This document shows positions 16,294 through 23,845 of a stretch of DNA of 25,143 bases, piece after piece. Positions within the stretch are counted from its first letter, which is position 1. Each line of letters opens with the position of its first letter. Origin of the DNA: DATKDU01 sp035512595 (GTDB lineage Bacteria > Planctomycetota > Planctomycetia > Pirellulales > Pirellulaceae); the NCBI GenBank assembly GCA_035512595.1, contig DATKDU010000223.1, forward strand, positions 1 through 25,143. Direction: 5' to 3'. The notes under the pieces were generated by a model, which was not told where the DNA came from, searched no databases, and saw only the letters and a program-made list of their open reading frames with translations. The translations under genes and the position numbers were made by a program.

Positions 16294-16312
16294 GCGTTTA
16301 GGAGACTCATGG

Positions 16313-16621
16313 ATGAACGTGATTCGCTACCCTGTTTTCGTGGTCACGAAGGATGTTGGGACGGGGTACTTTCCGGTCGCCGCCAATTCCGATCACGGCG
16401 AATGCTTCCTGACGTTCCAAACCAAGGAACTGGCGGAATTGTATCTCGATCAGATTCAGCGAGTGAACGAAAAAGACGGCCTGATGGAAATGGATGAATT
16501 GGCCTTTCACCACCTGCTTCGGGAGAACCAAGAGGTCAAGCTGGTGGCGTGGAATCACACGGCCACAGCCCGCAACCTTGTGTTCCTTGAATCCAATGGA
16601 ATCCTTGGGCAGCCGGCATAA
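16313..16621 (+). CDS. hypothetical protein, 102 aa
   Basis: ATG 16313 is chosen because GGAG lies 8 nt upstream. A longer in-frame extension to 15986 is antisense to the DUF4258 gene, and ATG 16309 opens a different, shorter frame. The protein (MNVIRYPVFVVTKDVGTGYF) has an alternating strand-rich start, a region with helix propensity (TKELAELYLDQIQRVNEKDG) and a small C-terminal strand part ending LESNGILGQPA. It is soluble, with no signal peptide or membrane segment. I do not recognise the family. Its neighbours are toxin-antitoxin-like genes, but it stands alone on its strand behind a strong hairpin. Confidence 0.6.
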   Translation: MNVIRYPVFVVTKDVGTGYFPVAANSDHGECFLTFQTKELAELYLDQIQRVNEKDGLMEMDELAFHHLLRENQEVKLVAWNHTATARNLVFLESNGILGQPA

Positions 16622-16798
16622 TCGCCAAACTCACAGAAGCGGTCGCCGATAATCGACCAGCACTGCAAACGATGCTAGTGCTAGGAAGTTTTGTCGTCGT
16701 GTCATGTCCCAATCTGGCGCCGCCTCTCGTTCCGGTTAGGATCCCAAATTAGGACCACTACCCCGTTGCGAGCCGTCTTCACCGCGCAAGCGAAAGAC

Positions 16799-16828
16799 CA
16801 CGTTGTCAACGTGATCGCCGTTTGGCGA
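16799..16828 (-). terminator. tandem short hairpins after the RND pump gene
   Basis: CACGTT/AACGTG (16799-16813, 3-nt loop) and TCGCC/GGCGA (16815-16828, 4-nt loop) lie side by side 38-67 nt beyond the pump stop codon. They also lie between the convergent 16621 and 16866 gene ends. There is no T-tract on either strand, so intrinsic termination is only a possibility. The rest of 16622-16865 shows nothing else. Confidence 0.3.
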
Positions 16829-16865
16829 CATGAATCCAGCGACTAGGCGCTCCGAATTGAACCGT

Positions 16866-19800
16866 CTACGGCGCAAGCTGCGCCGGCTGCCGCTGACGGC
16901 TGGGAACCTCGACCGCAATCTCGTCCGCGGCAATCGCGTCCTCTTCCTCCTCGCGGCGACGGAACCAGCGGCCGACGGCCGACTGCATTTCGAGCATCAG
17001 GCTGAGGAGGGCCGGCACGAAGACCAACGTCACCATCGTCGAGATCAAGAGGCCCCCCAGCAGTACCGCCCCAATGCCGCGGTACAGCTCGCTGCCGGGA
17101 CCGGGTGCGAGCACCAGCGGCAGGAGGCCGACGAGGCCGCCGAGCGTCGTCATGAAGATCGGCCGCACGCGGGTCTTGACGCTCTCCACCACCGCCTGGC
17201 CGATCGGCAAACCGTCTTCCTTGAGGTGGATCAGCGACTGCTCGACGATCAGAATCGGGTTATTCACCACCGTTCCCACCAGCATGATGAACCCCAGCAT
17301 GGTCAGCACGTCCAGCGGCTGAAGCACCCACAAGTTGAGAAGCCACAGCCCGGCAAAACCTCCAACCGCTCCAATCGGCACGGTGACGATCACCACGAAC
17401 GGATAGATCCACGACTCGAACGTCGCGGCCATGAGGAGGTACGTGATCACGATCGCCAGCACCAGGTTCCACTTCAGCGAGTTCCAGGTCGAGCGCAGTT
17501 TGTCTGCCGTCCCCGCCAGGGCGATGCCATAGCCCCCTTCCAGTTGTCCGCTCGCCTTCAGCGGCTCGATGACGCGCTCGGTGATCAGGTCCATGGCCGC
17601 TTCCAGCGGCATCTCCGTCGGCGGGGTCACTTCGAGGGTAATGGCCCGCTGCCGCGTGCGATGGTTGATCTGTTCCGGCCCGCTTTCCATCCGCACGTCG
17701 GCAACCGCATCGAGGGTCACCAGTTGTCCGGTGGGCGTGGCCACCGGAATCGACGACAGCGACTGCTCGCTGGTGGCGAAGCGATCCTCGGCCATGATCC
17801 GCAGGTCGATCTTGTCGCCGCCTTTGTAGTAATCCGTGGCATACGCCCCATCGACGAACGCATCGACCGTATATCCCATGTCGGCCGCCGAAACCTGGAG
17901 GTCGGCCGCCTGCTCCCATTTGGGATAGATGCGAACTTCGGGATTGGACAGGTCGAGACCCGGATTGGGGCGAATCTGGGCCGCCGGCATCAGCGGCGGC
18001 AGCCCCTCCGCCGGATTGCCGGCCTTGAGCATGCCAAAGATATTGCCGCCGAGACCCACCAGCTTCTCGATGTCGGGGCCGGTGATCTCGATGTCGATCG
18101 TACGGCCGGCAGTCAGCCCCTGCTCGAACAGGCTCGTCTGCTTGGCGATCAAGATCGTGCCAGGAACCTTGTCGGCAATCTTCTGAATGATCGGCACCAG
18201 ATCGGCCGACCGCATGGGATTGGCCGCACGCACGCCGACGAACACCTGCCGGCTGCGGGCGACGAAGAAAAAGTCTTCGATCGCCGGCTGCTCGCCGCTG
18301 ATGATCTTGGGGTCGGTCAGATCGACGTCCCAATACGGCTTCAGATCCTCCTCGACGATGTTTCCCATCTTGAGCAGATGGTCGAGGTTGTAACCGGGGG
18401 GCGGCATCAAGATGGCAATCACCAAATTGCGATTTCCGCCGGGGAGGTATTCCACCTTGGGGAGCATCAGCCACGTCGCCACGCACGATACGGCGAAGAC
18501 GATGCAGACCAGGAGCAATCGGGGCAGGACTCCCGTCTGGAGCCGCCGATTCACGGCGAGCAGCCAGTCCACGGTCCACGCAGCGATCAGATCGGCAATC
18601 CGCAACACCCAGGCGATCGGTGCATAGACGACGTCCAGCACTCCCCGCCAGTCCGAGCGGCGGGGACGGGGATGGCCGTTGTGCTCGTGGGCGTGCTCGC
18701 GGGCGTGGCGGCGGTCGTCGCGCGACAGAATCCGCATCGCCGCCGTCGGCACGACGGCCACGGCGACGATCATCGACAGCGCCACGGCGGCACTGATGGC
18801 GATGGCGATGTCGCGGAAGAGCTGGCCCGCTTCTTCCCGCACGAAGAGCACGGGGATGAACACCGCCAGGTTGGCGAGCGTCGCGTTGAGCAGTGCGCCC
18901 CACACCTCGCTGGCCCCTTTCACCGAGGCCACTTCCGGGCTCTCGCCGTTTTGATGCCGGCGGTAGATGTTCTCCAGCATGACAATCGCGTTATCGACCA
19001 GCATGCCGACGGCAAACGCCAGTCCGCCGAGTGCCGGCACGTTGAGGGAGCGACCCATCAGCGCCATCACCAGGAAGGCCCCGATGGTGCTGATCAGGAT
19101 GTGCATGAAAATGATGATCGTGGAGCGGCCGCTGCGGAGAAAAACGAGCAGCGTGACGAACGTAAAGATGCTCCCCCAAATCAGGTTTTCGACCACCAGG
19201 TTGCGGGCGGAATAGATGTAGTCCGTTTCGTCGTAGACGTGTACGAGTTGCAGGCCGCGCTGCTTGAGAATCCCTTCATTCAGCTCCCTGTTCGCCTCGC
19301 GCAACCCCTCCATCACGTCGAGCACGTTCGCGCCGATCGCTCGCTGAGCGTTGACGGCAATGCAGGTGGTGCCGAACCGCTTCACGAAGCCGTCGGGCTT
19401 TTTGTGCCCTTCCACGACCCGGCCGATGTCTTTGACGTAGACCGGAATGCCGTCGCGGCGGGCGATGATGGCGTTTTCCACCTGCTCGGGCGAGCGGAAC
19501 TGCCCCAGCGTGCGGACGGTGTACCGCCGCTTCCCTTCCCAGAAGTCGCCCCCCGAAGTGTCCTCGTTCTGGGCCCGCAGCGCGAGCCGCACGTGGCTGA
19601 TCGTCAGGTTGCGGGCAGCCAGCTTCTCCGGATCGAGCACGACTTGCAGCTCTTCTTCGCGGCCCCCCAGGACGTTGGAGTTGGAGACTCCTTCCACCCG
19701 CTCCAAGGCCGACTCGATAAAATCCTCGGCAAACTTGCGGAGGATCGACACGTCTTCCTCCGGCGGCAGCCACTTTTTCACCCGCTCGTCGGTCTGGGCC

Positions 19801-20354
19801 ATGTTCCGCAGCCGGTGCATGCGGAGCCCTTCGCTGCGGGCGGCGTAGACTCTCTCGAACTCCTGCTCGAGTTCCGGATACTGCTTGACAAACTCGTCCG
19901 CTTCCTCGCGGCTGGGGACGCGCTGTCCGAGGATGAACCAGGCGATCGGCCGGTCGGCCGCGTTGGACGTGTTGATCACCGGCTCGTTGGCGTCCTCGGG
20001 ATACCTCGGCACCTGGGCCAGCTTGGTGTTGACCTTGAGCAGCGCCTCCTGCATGTTCGTGCCGACGGGAAACTCGAGCGTCACCCGCCCCATCGAGTCC
20101 ATGCTCTCGGAGGAAATCTTGCGGACTCCTTCTACGCTCTTGAGCTGCTCCTCCTGCTCCTGAATGATCTCCTTCTCGACCTCCTGGGGACTGGCTCCTG
20201 GCCAGGTCGTTTCGATCGTCAGCGTCGGAATCTGCACCTCGGGCGTAAGCTGCCACGGCATCATCACCATCGACAGCACGCCGAACATGACGACGAGGAT
20301 CACGCCGACCGTGACCTTCACCGGATTGTGAACGAAGCCTTGGATCAGATTCAT
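16866..20354 (-). CDS. RND-family efflux pump (AcrB/HAE1-like inner-membrane transporter)
   Basis: This 1162-residue protein starts MNLIQGFVHNPVKVTVGVIL at ATG 20354, with AAGGA about 9 nt upstream. It has the duplicated RND layout: one membrane helix, a large periplasmic porter domain (TIETTWPGASPQEVEKEI), helices 2-6, a cytoplasmic linker, then a second copy. The TM4 proton-relay region reads GMLVDNAIVMLENIYRRHQN, with Asp at about residue 453 and Asn in place of the second Asp of AcrB; this variant is common in the wider family. The second half ends with FIMLVGTVVNNPILIVEQSL and the usual last helices. A His-rich segment (RHAREHAHEHNGH, about residues 548-560) sits in the cytoplasmic loop between TM6 and TM7. 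It is the last gene of the marR-adaptor-pump operon. The substrate is unknown. Confidence 0.93.
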   Translation of the reverse strand: MNLIQGFVHNPVKVTVGVILVVMFGVLSMVMMPWQLTPEVQIPTLTIETTWPGASPQEVEKEIIQEQEEQLKSVEGVRKISSESMDSMGRVTLEFPVGTNMQEALLKVNTKLAQVPRYPEDANEPVINTSNAADRPIAWFILGQRVPSREEADEFVKQYPELEQEFERVYAARSEGLRMHRLRNMAQTDERVKKWLPPEEDVSILRKFAEDFIESALERVEGVSNSNVLGGREEELQVVLDPEKLAARNLTISHVRLALRAQNEDTSGGDFWEGKRRYTVRTLGQFRSPEQVENAIIARRDGIPVYVKDIGRVVEGHKKPDGFVKRFGTTCIAVNAQRAIGANVLDVMEGLREANRELNEGILKQRGLQLVHVYDETDYIYSARNLVVENLIWGSIFTFVTLLVFLRSGRSTIIIFMHILISTIGAFLVMALMGRSLNVPALGGLAFAVGMLVDNAIVMLENIYRRHQNGESPEVASVKGASEVWGALLNATLANLAVFIPVLFVREEAGQLFRDIAIAISAAVALSMIVAVAVVPTAAMRILSRDDRRHAREHAHEHNGHPRPRRSDWRGVLDVVYAPIAWVLRIADLIAAWTVDWLLAVNRRLQTGVLPRLLLVCIVFAVSCVATWLMLPKVEYLPGGNRNLVIAILMPPPGYNLDHLLKMGNIVEEDLKPYWDVDLTDPKIISGEQPAIEDFFFVARSRQVFVGVRAANPMRSADLVPIIQKIADKVPGTILIAKQTSLFEQGLTAGRTIDIEITGPDIEKLVGLGGNIFGMLKAGNPAEGLPPLMPAAQIRPNPGLDLSNPEVRIYPKWEQAADLQVSAADMGYTVDAFVDGAYATDYYKGGDKIDLRIMAEDRFATSEQSLSSIPVATPTGQLVTLDAVADVRMESGPEQINHRTRQRAITLEVTPPTEMPLEAAMDLITERVIEPLKASGQLEGGYGIALAGTADKLRSTWNSLKWNLVLAIVITYLLMAATFESWIYPFVVIVTVPIGAVGGFAGLWLLNLWVLQPLDVLTMLGFIMLVGTVVNNPILIVEQSLIHLKEDGLPIGQAVVESVKTRVRPIFMTTLGGLVGLLPLVLAPGPGSELYRGIGAVLLGGLLISTMVTLVFVPALLSLMLEMQSAVGRWFRRREEEEDAIAADEIAVEVPSRQRQPAQLAP

Positions 20355-20392
20355 CTCGTTGTCCTTAGCCGGAGATCAACGACCTCCGGGGC

Positions 20393-20560
20393 AAAATCCG
20401 AAATCCGAAGCGCGAAATCCGAAACAAACTCAAAGTTCGAAAGATTCAAAGCAGGAAACGAGCAGCGCGATCAATGCTTTCGAGCATTTGCTTTTCGTCA
20501 TTCGTATTTGTTTCGTATTTCGAGTGTTTCGAGTTTCGGATTTCGTGCTACGCGAGTCGT
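20393..20560. repeat. heptanucleotide repeat tract with inverted arms between adaptor and pump genes
   Basis: Units of the type GAAATCC and its variants run from about 20394, and the reverse-complement type (TTTCGGA, TTTCGTA) occupies the right half. The outer arms GCGCGAAATCCGAAAC (20410-20425) and GTTTCGGATTTCGTGC (20533-20548) pair over 16 bp with only a G-T wobble. The tract sits inside the marR operon, in the 222-nt gap between the adaptor stop and the pump start, so it is presumably part of the polycistronic mRNA. Confidence 0.75.
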
Positions 20561-20576
20561 TGCAATCGCCTTGCTG

Positions 20577-21887
20577 CTAATACTTCACTTCTACCCGCTC
20601 CGGCCGCACTTCCTGCATCGGCCGCAGCCGCTCGTTTCCTTCCACGACCACCAGAGCGCCGGGCTTCAGGTCAGCACCGCCGACGGTGATCCACAGCCCG
20701 CGCGTGATGCCCAGCGTGATCGTCACCGGCCTGGCGACGGACTTTCCCCCTTGTTGATCGACGATGTAAATCACCGGCGTCGCGCCCCCGAGCACGATGG
20801 CGTCCTTGGGAACCAGCGGCGCCGCCTCCGGCTCGCCGACGGGGAGGGTCACGCGGGCGAACATCCCCGCCTTGATCAGCGGCCCCGAGGGCTCGATCGT
20901 GTTCTCGACGCGGACCTTCACCGGGAACGTGCGGGCCCGGTCGTCGGCTTGCGGATTAATGACGGCAATCATCCCTTCAAACGGCTCGCGGCGAGCGGAA
21001 AGAATTTCCACCGCCCCGCCCACGCTGGTGCTGAGCTTGCCGATGTAATCCTCCAGCACGTTGAATTCCACATCGACTGCCGTCAGCTCGATGATCTCCG
21101 CCACCGGATCCCCTTGCATGACCCACTGCCCGATTTCCGCATGCTCGGCGGTGACGTAGCCGTCAAAGGGAGCGAACATCGTGTGCCGATTGAGCTGCTC
21201 GGTAAACCGCTCGACCTCGGCCTCTTGCACCTCGACGCGAGCGCGGGCCTGCTCGGTCTTTTGCTCGCGCGGGCCTCCTTCCAACAGCCGCAGCGCCGCC
21301 GCCGCTTCGAGCACGCTGGCTTCGGCCTGCGCGGCCAGGGCGATGTCCTCGTCCCGCACCTCCTTCGATATGGCCGGCCCCAGCGCCAAGGCCCGGTCGC
21401 GCTTCGCCCGGCGATAGTCGCGGTTGGCCTCAGCCAGCTTCAGCCTGGCCTGCCCCTGCTCGATCTCGTCCTGAAAGGAGGTTTCCAGTTCCGCGAGTGC
21501 CGCCTGCCGCACGCGCAGCTCGGCCTGGGCCGCATTGACCTCCGCCTGAATGATTCCCGTCCGCAATTTGGCGATCGGCTGCCCCTTCTGAACGAAGTCG
21601 CCGTCGTTGACCAGGTACTCTTCGACGCGACCGGCAGCGGCACTTCCCACCAGGCTCTTCCGCAGCGGCCGAACGGTGCCGACGAACGTGCGGGGCGCGT
21701 TGATCGTGTCCACGCGCACCGCCTCGACAAACACCTTTGCCGCCGGCTGGGCAGGGGGACCGCCTTTGACACCTTTGGGGGCCTGGGCGATGGCGGTGCT
21801 TATCGCGAACAGCAAGACAAGCACAGCGGCCATGCCATTGCGGATTGCGGATTGCAGATTGCGGATTCCCTGACCCCTGGCTCGCAT
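20577..21887 (-). CDS. RND efflux membrane-fusion (periplasmic adaptor) protein
   Basis: Read from ATG 21887 this gives 436 residues. That ATG lies 3 nt after the MarR stop and behind GGGGTGA, favouring it over ATG 21833, which lacks a ribosome-binding site. The first 17 residues include translated heptad repeat (IRNLQSAIRN), followed by a signal sequence (AAVLVLLFAISTAIAQ). Mature features are typical of RND adaptors: lipoyl half-motif (AGRVEEYLVNDGDFVQKGQP), coiled-coil hairpin (about residues 115-240), second lipoyl half (FAPFDGYVTAEHAEIGQWVM), beta-barrel (SARREPFEGMIAVINPQADD) and a final domain (LVPKDAIVLGGATPVIYIVD). It links the pump encoded next to an outer-membrane channel. No TolC gene is in this operon, so the channel is supplied from elsewhere, perhaps by the TolC-like gene at 8227. 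Confidence 0.9.
   Translation of the reverse strand: MRARGQGIRNLQSAIRNGMAAVLVLLFAISTAIAQAPKGVKGGPPAQPAAKVFVEAVRVDTINAPRTFVGTVRPLRKSLVGSAAAGRVEEYLVNDGDFVQKGQPIAKLRTGIIQAEVNAAQAELRVRQAALAELETSFQDEIEQGQARLKLAEANRDYRRAKRDRALALGPAISKEVRDEDIALAAQAEASVLEAAAALRLLEGGPREQKTEQARARVEVQEAEVERFTEQLNRHTMFAPFDGYVTAEHAEIGQWVMQGDPVAEIIELTAVDVEFNVLEDYIGKLSTSVGGAVEILSARREPFEGMIAVINPQADDRARTFPVKVRVENTIEPSGPLIKAGMFARVTLPVGEPEAAPLVPKDAIVLGGATPVIYIVDQQGGKSVARPVTITLGITRGLWITVGGADLKPGALVVVEGNERLRPMQEVRPERVEVKY
21837..21867. repeat. heptanucleotide repeat (ATTGCGG type) inside the 5' end of the adaptor gene
   Basis: About four units of ATTGCGG/ATTGCAG type lie within the proposed coding region of the adaptor. Because the unit is 7 nt, three units give a 7-codon period that is open in every frame. 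On the coding strand it reads as repeats of the form SAIRN-x-Q. The same unit recurs at 24924-24963. Confidence 0.7.
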
Positions 21888-21890
21888 CGC

Positions 21891-22346
21891 TCACCCCGCT
21901 TCCCGGGCCGCAGCCCCTTGTTTGATGTTCTTCTGCACGAGCTTCAGCAGCCGCCGCAGCGTCAGCTTGTCGCTGGCGGTCATCCCCCGCGTGGCCTTGG
22001 CCCGCAGGCGGCGAGCCACTTTGACGATCCGCTCCCAGACCGGCTTCGCAGCCGCTTGCGGCTGGATCAGCTTTCGCCGCCGGTCCCCCGGGCAGGCCGT
22101 GCGGCGAATCCAGCCGTCGCGCTCCATGCGGTCTAAGATGCCCACCAGCGTCGGAGGTTCGATCCGCATCCGCTCGGCCAGCTCGTTTTGAGCCAGCGGC
22201 CCGGCCAAGGCCAGAAACCCGAGCACCTGGCATTGCCGCAGCGTGATCCCCTCCGGCGCCAGCTCGTCGTTGAAGGCCCGCTCGTAGTCATGCGCCGCCG
22301 TCATGATCCAAAAGCCGGCACTGTTCTCAAAGTCATAATCCAGCAC
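21891..22346 (-). CDS. MarR-family transcriptional regulator
   Basis: This 151-residue protein starts at GTG 22346 (LDYDFENSAGFWIMTAAHDY) with GGAG about 11 nt upstream. The winged-helix core is plain: ITLRQCQVLGFLALAGPLAQ, NELAERMRIEPPTLVGILDR (recognition helix), MERDGWIRRTACPGDRRRKL (wing with the DxRxR motif). C-terminal dimerisation helices contain VWERIVKVARRLRAKATRGM. As the first gene of the operon it probably represses the adaptor and pump genes and is relieved by a pump substrate, as in MexR-like systems; this is inferred from position. It overlaps nothing and is separated from the adaptor ATG by 3 nt. Confidence 0.9.
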   Translation of the reverse strand: MLDYDFENSAGFWIMTAAHDYERAFNDELAPEGITLRQCQVLGFLALAGPLAQNELAERMRIEPPTLVGILDRMERDGWIRRTACPGDRRRKLIQPQAAAKPVWERIVKVARRLRAKATRGMTASDKLTLRRLLKLVQKNIKQGAAAREAG

Positions 22347-22431
22347 GCCGATAGTTCTCCACCTAATGGTTAGCTTGCGAACGGTTTAGTAAGGATACGC
22401 CGCCGCTTGTGGGAATGCAAGGCGTGCGGAG

Positions 22432-22507
22432 GAATGACCAATGACCAAGTCCCAATGACCAATTCCTTCGCCGTCATTGGTCATTGGAACTTGGTCATTG
22501 GTCATTC
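22432..22507. repeat. near-perfect 32-bp inverted repeat built of AATGACC heptads, containing a stop codon
   Basis: The left arm (22432-22463) and right arm (22476-22507) are complementary at 31 of 32 positions around a 12-nt loop. Each arm is made of 7-nt units (AATGACC, AAGTCCC and the reverse complement GGTCATT). The right arm includes the TGA stop codon and last Glu codon of the mutase gene (minus strand), so the repeat supplies the end of that gene. It could act as a factor-independent 3' stabiliser or transcription barrier between the mutase and marR genes. There is no U-tract, so a classical terminator is less likely. Confidence 0.85.
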
Positions 22508-23845
22508 GGCAAGAACCGCAGACACCTGCTGACAGAGGGTGTCCGCATCTGCCGCCGTCGGCGCCTCGGCAATCACCCGCACGATCGGCTCGGTGTTGCT
22601 GCCGCGGACGATCAGCCAGCGGTCGGGCCAGTCGAGCCGCAGGCCGTCGAGACGGTCGGCATTGGCGTCGCCAAAGTGCTTTTCCAGCGCGTTGAGCGCG
22701 GCAGGAAGCTTTTCCGGCGCGAACTGGACCGTCGTCTTGCGGATTTCATATCGCGGCAATTCATCGGCCAGCTTGCTGACCGGCTCCTTGCGGCTGGCCA
22801 TGGCAGACAGGACCTGCGCCATGCCGACGAAGCTGTCCCGCACCAGCACGACGCGGGGATCGATCGGCCCGCCGTTCCCTTCGCCGCCAAACGCCGCACT
22901 GCGGGCGAGCATCTCGTCCACGACGTTCGCCTCGCCGACGGCACTCCGGAAAAAGGGGACATGGTACTTTTTGGCCAGGTCCTGGCTCATACGGCTCGTG
23001 GCGCAGTTGGTCACGAGCGGTCCCGGCGACTGCCGCAGGACGTGGTCCAGGCAGATCGCCAGCGTGTATTCCTCACCGATGTAGCGCCCGTTTTCGTCGA
23101 TGATCGCCAGCCGGTCGGCATCGGGATCCTGGCAGAAGCCGACCTGGCATCGGGCCGCGACGACCTTCTTGCCCACGGACTGAAGATTGTCGGCCGTCGG
23201 TTCGGGCGGATGCTCAAACCGGCCACTGGGTTCGCCGCCAAGCAGCGTCACCTGGCACCCCAGCGTCTCCAGCAGCCGCCGGCCGAGAATGCTTCCCGCC
23301 CCAGCATTGGAATCGAGCAGCACGCGGAATTGCACGCGGCGAATAGTTTCCGCGTCGATCGTCTTTAGCAGCAGCGACAAATGATCCGTGGTCGTGTTGA
23401 TAATCGGCTCGACATTGCCCACCCGATAATAAGGCGCCCAGGCGGTTTTCCCGCTGCGATAGGCTGCCAGCACTTCCCGACCTGGACCGGCGGGGATCAC
23501 TCGGCCGTCACCATTGAACAGCTTCAGCCCGTTGTACGGCAGCGGATTGTGGCTGGCGGAGATTTGCACGCCGCCGGCAGCTCCCTTGGCTTTCACCAGC
23601 ACGCCGACGGTCGGCGTGGCGCAAATGCCGGCGTCAAGAACAGGCCGTCCACTTGCCAATAGCGCACTGTGAACGGCTGCGGCCAGCATCAACCCCGTCG
23701 TTCGGCCGTCACGCGACACGACCACCGGGCCGTCTGGCAGTGTCGCTGCGAACGCCGCCACATAACGGATCGCCACCTCAGGCGTGAGGCTCTCCCCGAC
23801 GATTCCGCGCAGACCGGAGACACTGATGATCGGTTCGTTACGCAT
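22502..23845 (-). CDS. phosphomannomutase / phosphoglucosamine mutase family protein
   Basis: ATG 23845 gives 447 residues; a TTG two codons earlier is less likely. All four alpha-D-phosphohexomutase landmarks are visible. These are the phosphoserine loop GVQISASHNPLPYNGLKLFN (about residues 93-112), the metal-binding loop QDPDADRLAI, the sugar-binding GGEGNGG, and the phosphate-binding RGSNTEPIVRV near the C-terminus. These enzymes interconvert hexose or hexosamine 1- and 6-phosphates for cell-envelope or glycan precursors. Substrate cannot be fixed from sequence alone (glmM-like or manB-like). The ATG lies inside the 3' end of the dehydrogenase gene (8-nt overlap), so the two are co-translated. 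Its stop codon lies in the large inverted repeat. Confidence 0.92.
   Translation of the reverse strand: MRNEPIISVSGLRGIVGESLTPEVAIRYVAAFAATLPDGPVVVSRDGRTTGLMLAAAVHSALLASGRPVLDAGICATPTVGVLVKAKGAAGGVQISASHNPLPYNGLKLFNGDGRVIPAGPGREVLAAYRSGKTAWAPYYRVGNVEPIINTTTDHLSLLLKTIDAETIRRVQFRVLLDSNAGAGSILGRRLLETLGCQVTLLGGEPSGRFEHPPEPTADNLQSVGKKVVAARCQVGFCQDPDADRLAIIDENGRYIGEEYTLAICLDHVLRQSPGPLVTNCATSRMSQDLAKKYHVPFFRSAVGEANVVDEMLARSAAFGGEGNGGPIDPRVVLVRDSFVGMAQVLSAMASRKEPVSKLADELPRYEIRKTTVQFAPEKLPAALNALEKHFGDANADRLDGLRLDWPDRWLIVRGSNTEPIVRVIAEAPTAADADTLCQQVSAVLAE

Noticed and set aside
16830..22136. A 1768-codon open frame on the plus strand spanning the RND pump and adaptor region
   Set aside because: It is antisense to clear RND, adaptor and MarR genes, and its translation is rich in His, Arg, Gln and Asp without domains. 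Long antisense frames are expected in GC-rich coding DNA.
22363..22373. CTAATGGTTAG as a possible MarR operator before the marR start
   Set aside because: Only four-base arms, no second copy and no recognisable promoter around it; too weak to list as an operator.
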